Origin: Flammula alnicola
Taxonomy: Eukaryota > Basidiomycota > Agaricomycetes > Agaricales > Strophariaceae
Direction: 5' to 3'
Assembly (NCBI GenBank): GCA_015499995.1
Contig: JADNRV010000177.1
Coordinates: 1 to 64,000, forward strand
Length of the DNA: 64,000 nucleotides
The notes beneath the pieces are model-generated. The model was not told the origin of the DNA. It ran no database searches and was given only the letters and a program-made list of their open reading frames with translations. This document shows positions 35,960 through 47,629 of the stretch, one piece after another (the stretch's first letter is position 1; each line of letters opens with the position of its first letter). The translations under genes were made by a program, and so were the position numbers.

Positions 35960-37430
35960 CAACTCTCGCAAGCATTGTCAAACTTGCGCAAATACGATTC
36001 GGCTGACCGGCACAAAAGTGCGCACTGCAATACAATCATATGTTCCAATTACTCCCGCAGCGGTGAAAATTCAAAAGCCCGCTATATCTCTGGATCATAA
36101 GGACCTTTATCCGCGCTCATTCTACCCGCTCAGCAATGACACGACAGTGAACACTGAAGTCCAAGCATCGGACTCCGGGAGGACACCGTTGACACTGGAA
36201 GCAAACTTCCCCATTGGACACACAAATTTTCCAAGACAATTTTTCTCTCTGACAAGTCTGACGAAATGTCTCTGGGAAATGGAAGAACTGCTTCGCCTCC
36301 GCAGCCCTACTTGACTCTCAGGCGACATATCTCCTGCCCTCGTATCAGTCGATACGCATTTTTCTACGCCGTTGACATTCCACGGACTCGGCATGTCGGG
36401 GTTGTGCCAACGCTTCGATGTCGTTCATGTTGCTCGTCCGCGCCCGCCAATTCCATCGGTCTGAACCGGCCTCCATGTGCACCTCGGGCCCTTGGCTACT
36501 CCTCGTCGCAACCTTTGTCATATGAACAATCCGTCACTCCAAAATAACATATCTACCCACACGCACGACATTCTTCGCTTCTCTCACCGTTTATCTGTCA
36601 CTGGCACTGTAATAAGTCGACTCGGAGGCTAAAACTATGTTCTCTCACCGCCTTGACAAGCACCGTCGCCAATGGATATGATATTCACACACAAGAATGG
36701 GTTTGTAGAGACGAGGCCGCTCCCAGATCCGACCTAATTTCGTTATACTCTTTGTCTCCGAACCTTCGGGAAATGCTATAATGAACCAAAATTGAGGGGG
36801 GAAAATACTCGGACCTCCTTAACCCCTCCTGCACAAGCGTTTCTATCAGCATTAGTAATTACAAAGATATTTCGCCGTTCATATGCTTAATGGAGTACTT
36901 GCCACAGTTTTTTAGAAGCCGAGGTTAACGCAGCTCATCAGTCCGGCTTTGACGTAGACAGGTTCTTCTGTTCTAGGAATGCCACTTTTGATAACTGTTG
37001 ATGTGAAGCTGTGTGAGCCTTGTGTCGATTTTAGGATTTCTCAACATTCATCTACTCAACAATCAACCAACTAACTTGGGCATTGAATTGAGGGTGAAAG
37101 AAAAAAAGACAAAAGAAAGGAAGTACTAGGTATACTAAAACAACAGTCTCTTGAAGAAGGATTGTGGGGCTCTACCATAGGCTGGTGAGGAAGAGCCGAA
37201 GCGAAAATAGAGAGTCAAGGAGCGTCAGGCAACAGGTCGCCGCAAAATAGAAGTGTGTGGGATGAGGGGACGGATCAATAGCTGCGGGCTTGGTGGGTTT
37301 TTGCTGCTCACTAGTCGTAGTAGTAAGCACGGAGTAAGGCAAGCGTAAACGTCGACTGGCGCAATCGGTCAGTCAATTCGTTGACGTTTAGCTAAAGAAA
37401 GGCAAGCTTACGTTGACGCATCATCATCAA
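35960..37430. other. 1.5-kb region without a supported gene
   Basis: MCM3 upstream sequence on the left and 3' untranslated region of the DW-peptide precursor on the right. After the precursor stop, GTAAGCTT downstream (near 37410) could be a 3' UTR intron donor. The open frames at 35937-36547 show no family features. Confidence 0.4.
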
Positions 37431-37881
37431 TCACCAGTCTGAAGCGCGCTCTTCATTCTCTGACCGCCTCCAATCAGAGGCTACGCCACCGCGCGCTTCA
37501 TTATCCGACCGTCTCCAATCGACACCACCACGGGCTTCGTTGTCCGACCGTCTCCAGTCGACAGTTGCACGCGCTTCGTTATCTGACCGCTTCCAGTCGA
37601 CAGCACCACGAGCTTCATTCTCCGACCGCCTCCAATCTGAGTTCCCGCGCCTCCAATCCGACTCTCCACGCCTCCAGTCCGAGGTCCTGCCTTCAACCTC
37701 CGCGACAGTGTCCCGTCTCCAATCAGAGACACCAGCCTCCGCGACCTGATAAGAGAGGGTACGTCAGTTAACTACGGAATACAGCAAGGAGGAGATGTTG
37801 AATACGTACAGGGGCAGCTGCCACTGTCGAGGTCAAAAGGAATAATGAGATTACAGCGAGGTAACGAGATGCAAACAGCAT
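37431..37881 (-). CDS. Secreted Kex2-type repeat peptide precursor (DW peptides)
   Basis: Two exons (37810-37881 and 37431-37745; 64-bp GT-AG intron) give 128 residues. Residues 1-24 (MLFASRYLAVISLFLLTSTV, then small residues) are a signal peptide. The rest is nine consecutive units, each ending in Asp-Trp: SDW or VDW. Eight are followed by Arg-Arg or Lys-Arg, the recognition pairs of the Golgi protease Kex2. The ninth DW is followed directly by the stop codon. Predicted products include GESDW, GNSDW, SENEARGAVDW, SDNEARATVDW, SDNEARGGVDW and SENEERASDW. No cysteines or N-glycosylation sequons are seen. The layout matches Kex2-processed repeat proteins, such as alpha-factor-like pheromone precursors and dikaritin RiPP precursors. 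The core sequence is not one I recognise. No UstYa-type oxidase gene is nearby. Processing and function are inferred. Confidence 0.85.
37434..37727 (-). repeat. Nine DW-ending peptide repeats
   Basis: The downstream half has 39-bp units coding DW(R/K)RS(D/E)NEARxxV. The upstream half has shorter 21-bp units coding SDWRRGx(E/N). Codons differ between units mostly at third positions, with the protein pattern kept. Confidence 0.85.
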
Positions 37882-37933
37882 TGCGGTAAGAGGGATGAGG
37901 AGGAGTAACTGATGGAGGTCCGCTAACCCATTG

Positions 37934-37942
37934 CTTTTTATG
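37934..37942 (-). promoter_or_regulatory. TATA box of the DW-peptide precursor
   Basis: GCATAAAAAGC on the minus strand about 55 bp before the start codon. This suits an inducible, strongly expressed secreted product. Confidence 0.5.
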
Positions 37943-39386
37943 CGTGGTTAAGCAAGATCAAATCCGATGGGTCCCGTGTGTCTGGACTCGGGGGAGGGAA
38001 ACAAGTCAGGCCGTCTTTCCGCATCTGGTACTTTGGGCACCCTGTCATGAATTCCCAGGACGGCGTCCTTTTTTTGGCCAGTTCGCAACATGTGTCTCCC
38101 AACTGACAGGTGTCGGCACTAATTGTGCCGTCCGCGAAAATAGATTTTCCGTGCGCTCTCTACGCATGATGGTGCATCATGCGGAGCTGGTCAAGAGGAA
38201 CATATGTATACGCTGGATCCCAAGACGGTATCGCGTTGCGTCCCAAAAGAGCCCAAGAGCAACTGCGGAAACCAGAGAGCGAAACCCGGGAAACCCTGAA
38301 TACCAAGTAAATCCCAGATCAATGAACGGTGCCTTGAAATGCTCACACTCACACAGTCTCCTTAAATCAGGGCTTCCTTTCGATCATCGACCTTGCTACT
38401 AGAGTTTGGTTGTGCCTTCAGCTTCCTTGCAAGTTCCGCCTTGAAGAAAGTATATAGTCAGTATGTAAAGCATGCATCCTTGACAATGCTTCATCACCTG
38501 ATTCTAGCTAGCATGCCAGAGCATCATGATGCGATAGAAATCGATGACGCTGTGGCCCATCACAAGGTGCCCCACGTACGATAAACGTCAAGTCCAGTAA
38601 AGTCCTCGCAGTTGTGCATTTCAGAAGAAACTGATCTTGTCAGAGCCCTAAAGCTTGGGAACGTACTAAGAAAAGGAATTCTTCAAGACAACAACGTCTT
38701 GCACCTGGATATTGCTCCTGGATACCTATTCCAAGTGGAACGATCTTGAGTATTATTGTGAATGTGAAAAAACCATGCCTGTTTCGGACATATTTCGCAA
38801 CGATGCCTCGGCAGAATGCATCGCACAGAAATAGGTATCCTCTAGATTCACACTTGCAGTCAGCATTCATGTTTTGCTGGCGAGATGATTATAGAACATG
38901 CCGTTTGTTTACAACATACCTAAATTTATGTCCGGTAGAAAATTTCAAATATGTCGATTGCTTCCCTCCATTGACTATTGTCTGGAGGACAGCTAAACCG
39001 AGACTGCGGAGACCTGTATGACGGTGAGATGACGAAGTGACACGCTTGAGATTACTTATCGCAACGTGAAACGATGTCGAAGAGCGAGGTACCTTCCGGC
39101 ACTAGAAGCACCTACCACACAGATGTAAACCAAGGAGGAACCGATATCAATAAAATGGAGAGCCTTGACGATCAGTCCACGATGTTCATGGACTTGCTTT
39201 GATCCTTCAGGTTCTCTCGATCGTTGGATGGCTTCGCGGAAGACAGTTAAACTCTCCTTGGGAAGTAACCAACGTGCAAGAACAAGGCCATCGAATTGTT
39301 GGTCAGACGGAAATAAGCATGGGGTGCGACCGGATCATGATGTCATGTTGACTCTACATATGGTGTTACAGATAACTTGGAAAAGA
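37943..39386. other. 1.4-kb region without a supported gene
   Basis: Upstream of the peptide precursor and downstream of PRP17. Open frames at 37944-38402 (+) and 38640-38870 (-) have no recognisable domains, splice support or family-like composition. Confidence 0.4.
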
Positions 39387-41486
39387 TCAATCCTATGGGT
39401 CTATTATGAGCGGTATACAAGGGAATTGGAAGTTTAGAATGCTTACCCAGAGCTTAATGAGACCATCCCAGGATGCCGTGATGACCTTGGACTAGAGAAG
39501 AAAGAAGTTAGATGTAACGGGGTGATCAGAGCATTCACTAAAACTCACAGTATCATGAGGAAGCCACTCGTGGGCGATAACAACCTTTGAATGTGCTTTC
39601 AAACGCGACTTAATGCGCCCTGTCTTCCAGTCCCAGAAGACGACGTTTCCTTCTCCGTCTCCACTGCTGATCCATTTTCCGTCCGGGGAGAAACCGACTT
39701 GACAGGCATAGCCTGCAACTGAATGACCTGCAAACCGCTTCTTGCGATTCTGCCGGAAGTTATCCGTGCTATAAATCAGGATTTGATTATCAAGCGACTG
39801 CGCGGCGAAATATTTTTCTGTTGGGTGATGGTCAGTCTCTAGTTCGGCTTACGATTATAAAAAAACCAGGACTTACTTGACGGATGCAGAGTGACGGCTG
39901 GCATGGAGTGCATGTGAGGCTCAGCGATATATTTAATCACGACCGGAATGTCGAAGTCCCAAGCTCGTATTGTTTTATCGTCCGAGGTCGTAACAAAGCG
40001 CCGGTTCTCATCAACGAAGGTGATAGTGTTTACTGGCCCAAGATGTTGGTCATACTCTTGAGTTATTTCTCCAGAATTAATATCGTACTAAAAATACAAT
40101 ATAAGGAACAAATTCATTTCATTTTATTAATGAGGAGAAAACTCACTTGAATGATTTTTTTGTCGGACATTCCGGCAAGGAAAATATTTTGCTTGTCTTC
40201 ATCGGGATGGAAACGGATAACGTAAGGGATTTTACCGTTGCTGAATCGCTTCAAACATTGTCCAGTTTCTGTATCCCATAATTTCATCTGGCGGTCATAA
40301 CCGCAAGAAAGAAATCGGCGACCGTCGTTGGAGAAAGAGACGTCTTTCACAGCTTTTGTATGGCCATGGAACGTTCGCAAGCAATTTCCATGAGTATAAA
40401 TGTCCCAAAGCTAAAATATTCATGTCAGGAAGCTAAGAAACGGGCAGGCTTGGCAAAATACTGACCTTGATCTTGGTATCCATGGAGCCACTCAGTAGCA
40501 GATGCCCTGTTTCCGGGAAGGTGCGAATGACTGAGACGCCCTGTGTATGGCCCGTCCATGTATGCACACAAACTTTGGGAATGAAACACTCTTGCGAGCC
40601 AGCCTCCTGCAAGAGGTTCGGATTTTCTGCAATGGGAGGAGACATATAGGTTCGGCCTTGGTAATCAGTCATAGATTTGCCATGGAATACCGAATATTCT
40701 TGGGCATCGATGCCGCGTTTTGGCTTCCCTTTCTTTGCGATAGATTGCGGCTCCGGCTCTTCTTCCTCCTCCTCCTCTTCTTCGTCGCCTTCGCCCGTGC
40801 CCTCCAGTCCTGCCAAGAAATGTTGTTGTGGTTCTTCGCCTTCCCAAGATGCCCAAGGCCCGACATATGCACCATCACCGTCGACAACTGACACATCGCC
40901 TTTTTGCTTTCGCTTTCGCTTCAAATCTCGTTTTTGGTCTCTTGACGCGCGGAGGGTATCGATAGTGGCGAACTTGTTCGCCTGTGCATTGTCAAAGGAT
41001 CCAAGGATAGCGGGTGCATTTGGGTCTATGGATGGATTGGCGGAGTACCCCAAAATTGAATGTGTTAGATGCTGAGCTCGGAAGGCATGCTCAGACATGG
41101 ATTGCTCTTCTACATGCCCAGCCAGCGCATTTTGATTCTTGAAGCGACTTCTGTCACCGAACGGGTTTTCTGGTCCTTGAATAGGGAGAATCATATCTTG
41201 GTATGGTATGTTCACGTTCATTTGTGTGTCATTTGGACGAGTGACCAAAGATGTCATGTTCAAAGGATCCTGAAATTCACTAAGTAAATATATTTGACGA
41301 TGGAATGCCATTGTTTCTTACCTCCGCCAGAACATGTGGGGCAGCATCCGCGCTGGTCGATTCGGACTGCGCTTCGTCAACGCGAGCTTTCTTCGCTATC
41401 GGAAGGGCAGACAAACCGAAGGCATCATTTTTCACCGACATTATAACATCGTCCTCATCGGAGGAATAAGATATTGGAAGCGACAT
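39387..41486 (-). CDS. PRP17: Pre-mRNA splicing factor PRP17/CDC40
   Basis: WD40 protein of the spliceosome needed for the second catalytic step. Start [20 protein letters not shown]. The N-terminal region has the conserved [20 protein letters not shown] and the family block [12 protein letters not shown] very acidic stretch (about 40755-40795, run of Glu) precedes it. WD repeats follow: [80 protein letters not shown] and [20 protein letters not shown]. The end is [14 protein letters not shown], where the last exon is only GAT plus the stop TGA after a 54-bp intron. Head-to-head with the Myb/C2H2 gene, 238 bp apart. Confidence 0.94.
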
Positions 41487-41724
41487 ATGTACTCCGGTGA
41501 ATGCGCGATGATGGAAGCGCTACACCGAGAAATATAAGTAATAGGGAGCCAAGGGAGCTGTGAGGACTGCAAGTCGATGTCGTATTTTAGAATGAAGTCA
41601 CAACGAGTCACTCTGTTACGCAGCCGTGACCTGTTACCGTTTACAGCCTTGCTGGGGCTTCATGTTCTCCGAGTCCCGAGTCTGAATTCACAAACACTGA
41701 CATGATTTTATGACTCCTGAGGCC

Positions 41725-44119
41725 ATGGCTGAAAGAAACATTAGTCGACCGTGGTCAGAAGAAGAAGGTATCGTCTTTATAATTTCTTTCTTTGTTGGTT
41801 CCAATATTAATTATGTTTCTCTACAGACCTTCAACTAAGGCAGGCTGTTGCCCTCTACGGTGAGAACGATAATTGGAAAATCGTTGCCCTTGGGGTGCCT
41901 GGCCGAACTAACAAGGCTTGTAGGAAGGTACGTCAATATATGTTCTATGTCATGCAGAATCCAGTGGATCTTATTTTTCTTATTTTATCTTATTATCATC
42001 CCATTTAGCGGTGGCTACACTCCCTTCAACCAAATGTCAAGAAATCAGCCTGGACACCAGGCGAAGATGAACAACTAATAGAACTTTACGAAACATATGG
42101 CCCAAAGTGGTCTGCCATTGCGCGACAAATACCTGGCAGAACAGACGATGCCTGCTCAAAACGCTACCGAGAAGCGCTCGATCCAAACCTGAAGAAAGAT
42201 CAATGGACTCCGGATGAAGATGAGCGTCTCATGGAAACTTACAATCGCATCGGGGGGAAATGGGGACAAGTGGGTCATGAATTGCAACGCAGTGGCCTAG
42301 GTTGCAGAAACAGGTTTGTTCCCACATTCTATGGGGATGAGCGGGCCCTGATCACTGTAACAGGTGGCGTCTATTGGAACGCAAAAAAGCTTCTCGGTCA
42401 TCTCAGCATTCAACTCCTGAACAAACTATCGATACGCAAGAAAATCTAGCGCCTTTGGAAGAGGTTTCCCACCACGAAGCCACCCTGGAGTTTCAACACT
42501 GGCCACCTTACTATCCACCTGAAGCATATCCCACATTTCCTACAGATGAAGACTCTAGTACTGTGCGCACCTTTCGTGAACCGACGCCAGCAGCATTGGA
42601 CATTCCAGATCCTAACGTGGCTCCTTTTCAATTTTCCTCGTCATCACTCAGTGCCGCACTCTCCGATCCTCCCCGGCCACCGCCTCCATTACCCCCGGTC
42701 AGCGTCAGTAACACTCCAGAGCTCCTGGTTCAGGATATTCCAAACGATCCCGAACGACAGCCTTCTCTTTCTCCTCTTTCCCAATATAACGGAATCCCAG
42801 AGATGAATGACGTCCTGATGGCGCTGGACGACTACCCACAAGAACCTATGGATCAACGGAATTTGGAGGCCTCTATAACTCAACTACCTTACGACCCCGA
42901 TACTTTCAATATTGGCCGACTATCTGATTCTAGTTTCTACACTTCTGCTTCGCCCATCTTCATCCCATCTGAACTTTCTCGAACATTTGATCCTCTTCAA
43001 TTTAGCATTTGGAAGCCTCGGACGGTCCCGGAAATCGACTTTGATAATTCTCCTCGTAGTATTGTTGATAGCCATTCGATATTGAATGACGGCCATGACG
43101 ATTTATCATCAGCATCATCGACACCATTTATATTCTCCACACCTTTGTCACCCAACTCTAGCCCAAATCCTGGGTCCCTCATGGATTTACCTAATGCTGA
43201 GCAGCCGTCTTTGCTATTCGCTCCTCCGAATGAATCGCATTTCAATCACCTTCGTCGTACAAGGAAGATAAATTCAAGAAAACCTAAACCCTCGATGAAG
43301 ATTAGCCTTGCCACTCGACTTTCTTCGGTACTGCCTCTGGAGTACGTATTTATTATTATTCTTCCTGATATCACTTTATTTAAATGCTTTTTGGTTTACA
43401 GTCCTAATCTTCGCCCGTATGCTTGTGGGCGCCCAACTTGCTGGCCTGCCGGTGCAACAACAAGCCACAACTGTTTTAGCACATCTGGAGAATTGCTAGA
43501 TCATAGTAAAGACCAACACTCCGAAGAAGAAGTTGCTGAAAAGCCGTATCGGTGCTCATTGCCTGGCTGTGAAAAGTCTTGGAAGGTTTGTCGTTTGCTT
43601 TCATTCTGTAGATGATCTCATAATTGTTTTCTCCTGGTTTTCGCAGTCAATAAATGGCCTGCAGTATCATCTGCAAATGTAAGTTTTCTTAATGTCGACC
43701 TTCTGTCTCGGGTACTCTCTCTGATATATGACGTGGTTATTAGATCCACGGCACACTTTACGCGTGCACTCTTTTCCAGATTTTCTGCACAGCAACCCGG
43801 TACACCCGACCAAAGTACTTCCTCTTTAAGCCCAGAGGAAGTAGAAGATTCAGAACCGGAACGCAAATATGCTTGTCCTCGCCCAGGTTGCTATAAAGCA
43901 TATCGTCAGCCGAGTGGTTTGCGGTACCATGTTAAATATGTCAGTCATCTCTTACGTGGTTCTGACTTCCATTTTCTCACAAAACTTGTCATGCCACAGG
44001 GCCATCCGCTTGATATGCCTGCTCAACTTTCTGTGGTACCCCCTGCGTTAGAACGCCAAATACCCACCAAAGCCAAGAAACTACGAGCGAAGCCTCCACC
44101 CGAAGCGACAGCTACCTGA
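41725..44119 (+). CDS. Transcription factor with three Myb repeats and C2H2 fingers
   Basis: Start MAERNISRPWSEEEDLQLRQ. Three Myb/SANT repeats lie in the first 160 residues: NWKIVALGVPGRTNKACRKRW, AWTPGEDEQLIELYETYGPK and QWTPDEDERLMETYNRIGGK...NRWRLLERKK. A 260-residue Pro/Ser-rich, acidic middle follows (PPRPPPPLPPVSVSNTP). The C-terminus has SFP1-like zinc fingers: YACGRPTCW...LLDHSKDQH, YRCSLPGCEKSWKSINGLQYH and YACPRPGCYKAYRQPSGLRYHVKYGH. The third has exact C-x4-C-x12-H-x4-H spacing. About seven exons; every junction from Myb to fingers is in frame, so this is one gene. Its targets are unknown; SFP1-type fingers and REB1/BAS1-type Myb repeats are both found in growth-control factors. 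Confidence 0.85.
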
Positions 44120-44571
44120 AGTTCTAGGATCCCCTCTATGCTCTCCGAAAATCCGAGGCTACCTCTGGCTTCTCTGATCGTGTGGATGTTGGGATCCTAT
44201 TCTCATCGCTTAACACAATTCTATCTCGGACTATACAATCTAACATGTTTAGCGTGACTGTTTGACACGGTCATGTTGCATTTCTCTCTAATTGCTTTCA
44301 ACAGCTTTCGTGTTTCGGCACCTCGATCTAATTAGATCTTGTTTACCAGCTTTTAGGACCGATTTTCTGTCGCATGGATCTCTGCTTACTTTATCGTGCT
44401 CTTAATTTCGGGTATCTAGCGTCAGTAGTACCTCTTTATTAATAATGTGCCATATCCAATGAACAATCTGATTCACAAACGCATTCCGGAATAGATATGT
44501 GAAGAAAATCCATCCTATTATGCTGCTGGATACAAGTTCGTTACATCGGTACCTATTACCTAAATCGTTAA
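44120..44571. other. Convergent intergenic region
   Basis: Shared 3' flanks of the Myb/C2H2 gene (+) and SGT2 (-). No gene seen. Confidence 0.4.
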
Positions 44572-45815
44572 CTATTGCCCAGCTGCGCCAGGACCACCAG
44601 GACCAGAAAACTGGTCCGCCCTACAATAGGTGTCAGAAGGCAAGGCAGATTTATGATCTAACAAACTTACAATGACCGGAGACTAGGATCTGACATAATT
44701 TCTTCCATTGAGGGCATGTTGCCAGACTGCACGCGGTTCATCTGTACGGATCGGAGTGGTTAAGACCTTAATCACTCGGAGAGTAAAATAGCATTACCAT
44801 GTTTGCCACGCCTGGATTTGATAGGAGATTTGCAAGCCCTCCATTGGCCGCCATTTGCTGAGCCATAGCCATAAGTTGAGGGTTGTTCATCATGCTCGCA
44901 AGGTCGGGCATTCCGCCTCCTCCTCCCGATGAACCTCCCATGCCCATGCCTCTCAACATGTCAGCCATTCCACCGAGTCCTGCACCTGCACCGGCTCCCG
45001 TACTTGGGGTTTGAGCATCCGAGGGGCTCGAGCTCACTGCGGTGTCATCGGAAATTCTTTCCTTGGCGTTCTGGAGGCCAGACTTTAGGCCTGCGTTTCC
45101 GGGTTCAAGCTTCAATCCCCGGTCAAATGCGCTAGCCGCCGCATTGAAGTCTCCAAGGGAATATTGTGCATGTCTAGGATAACAGATCAGAGTAAGAAGA
45201 CTTATAGAAACATAGAGAAATTACCCAAGTCTGTGATATGCTTTAACGAATTTGCTGTCCACGGAGATGGCTTTCTCAGCATCTCCGACTGCTGAAAGAT
45301 GATCACCCTTGCTTGAGTGTGCTGCAGCCCGATTGGAATAATACACCGGATTCGAAGAATCCAACGCAATAGCCTTGGTGTAAAATTCGATAGCAGCGTC
45401 ATATTGCTTCTGTGACATCTGCGCGTTGCCTGTTTGCTTGAATTTTTCTGCATTCGCCTTATCTTCTGCTGAAGGACCTGAAGGTTGGGATGAAGACCCT
45501 GAAGAGGATGCTTGTGGTCCGGACGAGGTCACTTTGGCCCGAGTCTTTATAAATACATCGAAAATGCTCTGCAGAGTGGCAGGTTTCACAGATAATTTTT
45601 GGGCCTGCTGTTGGTCGGATGGATCAACTCCAAATGCCTCCCCAATACATTGAACTGCGCGGACGCTAAACGAACTTTCTTCAAGAATTTTCAACATAAA
45701 ACGTACTGGCAACTTCCAGACCTTCCTGATCATCGGCCTTTACTGTTCCTTCTTGGATCGACTGGTTCAAGAACTCGATAATGGCGTATACGAGGCGCTG
45801 CTGTTTCTCGGACAT
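44572..45815 (-). CDS. SGT2: Small glutamine-rich TPR co-chaperone SGT2
   Basis: Hands tail-anchored membrane proteins from Hsp70 to the GET pathway. Start MSEKQQRLVYAIIEFLNQSI is the dimerisation domain that binds Get4/Get5, followed by SVRAVQCIGEAFGVDP. The three-TPR block runs AEKFKQTGNAQMSQKQYDAA, NPVYYSNRAAAHSSKGDHLS and VKAYHRLG|HAQYSLGDF. The C-terminal client-binding region is Met/Gly/Asn-rich (GMADMLRGMGMGGSSGGGGG; NNPQLMAMAQQMAANGGLAN) and ends FSGPGGPGAAGQ. Six exons or so. Head-to-head with PRP19, 153 bp apart. Confidence 0.94.
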
Positions 45816-45968
45816 GGTGATCGGGATCTGAGGGGTATTGTGACGCAGGGGTAAACAAGTGAAAACAAGTAATCCTTGTGAGCGCAACTGGAACGAACGA
45901 CTCGAAAACTCAGACTTCTTCATCCTCTCGAACTCGAGAAGAATTCAAGCGAAATCTAAATATTCGCA
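45816..45968. promoter_or_regulatory. Shared promoter region of SGT2 and PRP19
   Basis: 153 bp between two divergent start codons. No TATA box seen. Confidence 0.5.
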
Positions 45969-47629
45969 ATGTCGTTCCTTTGCCGCATTTCCGGAGAGTT
46001 GCCCCAGGAACCTGTTGTCACAAAATCTGGCAATGTTTATGAGCGACGACTCATAGTCAAGTACATTACAGAGAATGGGACCGACCCAGTAACAGGAGAA
46101 AAATTGGAGGAATCAGATCTTACTGTTGTGAAAGGATGTACGTGTCATTATCTCCTTTAACTTCCTCTCCAGGTCCCCTTCGTTACTCTGCAAGCAGTAA
46201 GCTGACAATAGAATACCTTTTTTCAGCTCCAGCGACTGCACCTCCGCGTCCACCGACACATGCGTCTGTTCCTGCCCTCCTTCACTCACTCCAGAATGAA
46301 TGGGACGCGATCGTCCTTGGCACATATAACGCGGAACAAAAGTTGAATGCAACGCGTCAGGAGCTGAGCTACGCGCTTTACGAACTGGATGCTGCCCGCA
46401 GAGTCGTCGCACGTGTAATCCGTGAGCGTGATGCAGCAAGAGAGTACGTATGCCTAATGTCTATCACTGAAACCCAGGTTTAACCATTTATTCGCAGAGC
46501 TCTTGCAAACATTCAGGCTTCCATGGGAGTCGCTCCTTCAGCACCTGCCGAAGACGTCGAGATGACAGAGGAGGGTGGCGCAGAAGCTGGTCTGCCAGCT
46601 AACATCACTGCCCAAATCGACGAGACCCATCAAACTTTGAGCGCTGCTCGCAAAAAGCGCAAGCCAGCCCCCGGATACGCAACCGTCGCAGAAGTCAAAA
46701 CCTTTGTCCCTTCGCACACCATTCCGTCTCTCCATTCCGCATCGCCTTCTGGAATCACAAGTTTGGCTATTTCTCATGCTAACCCTTCACAATTTTTGAC
46801 CGGTGGCAACGACAAGGTCGTGCAGCTATACGACAAGAGCACCGACAAGGTCTTGGCTTCCTTGAAGGGCCACACCAAAAAAATCAACCATGTTGCTTTG
46901 CGCGAGGCCAGTGGCGAACCTACCCTCATTCTATCGGCTGGCGCAGACAAAATTGCCAAAGTCTGGTCCCACGACACTGCATCGGGAGAATATATCCCCA
47001 AATCCACCGTTCGTTCGCACAAAGGCGAACTCACTGGCCTTGCAGTACATCCCACCTCGACTCTATATGCCCTTTCTTCCACCGATAAGACGTATTCCCT
47101 CCACGATTTATCGAATTTCAGTCAGATTTTCCGCTCTGCGCCTTCAGAAGAGGCGTTTACTTCGCTGGCCATTCATCCCGATGGAACACTCCTTGGTCTC
47201 GGTACCCCAACATCGACGATCCAAATTTACGACATCCGTACAGGCGCTATCGCTGCGTCGCTTTCACCCCCTGATGCTGCCCCCTTTACCGTCAACACCC
47301 TTGCCTTCTCCGAAAATGGGTACCACCTGCTGGCTCCCAGTTCGCTGTCGTCGGTCGCTATTTGGGATCTGCGAAAGCAGAAAACCACCCACACCATCTC
47401 GCTCGGCGACGACTTCAAGATCAACAGAGTCTCGTTTGACACCAGCGCGCAGTTCCTAGGTGTTGCGGGCAGCCTCGGTGCAAGGATTTTCGCGCACAAG
47501 ACATGGGAGGAGCTTCTCAGACTCGAAGAAGGAGGAGAGGTTTCAGATTTTGCTTTCGGTGAACAAGGCAAGGAAATTTGGGGTGCCACGGGCAGAGAAG
47601 TCAGGATTTGGAGTCTGCCTGCTGCTTAA
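45969..47629 (+). CDS. PRP19: Pre-mRNA processing factor PRP19 (U-box E3 ligase)
   Basis: Core of the NineTeen complex, which activates the spliceosome; the U-box gives ubiquitin-ligase activity. Start MSFLCRISGELPQEPVVTKS leads into the U-box (GNVYERRLIVKYITENGTDP). The coiled coil for tetramerisation follows (PALLHSLQNEWDAIVLGTYN; ELDAARRVVARVIRERDAAR), then HSASPSGITSLAISHANPSQ at the start of a seven-bladed WD40 domain ending GATGREVRIWSLPAA. Three exons, two introns near 46140 and 46445. About 500 residues, the usual length. Confidence 0.95.

Noticed and set aside
35937..36547. Plus-strand frames upstream of MCM3
   Set aside because: They overlap the MCM3 promoter and show no protein features.
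38640..38870. 76-residue minus-strand frame between the DW precursor and PRP17
   Set aside because: Isolated, no recognisable features.
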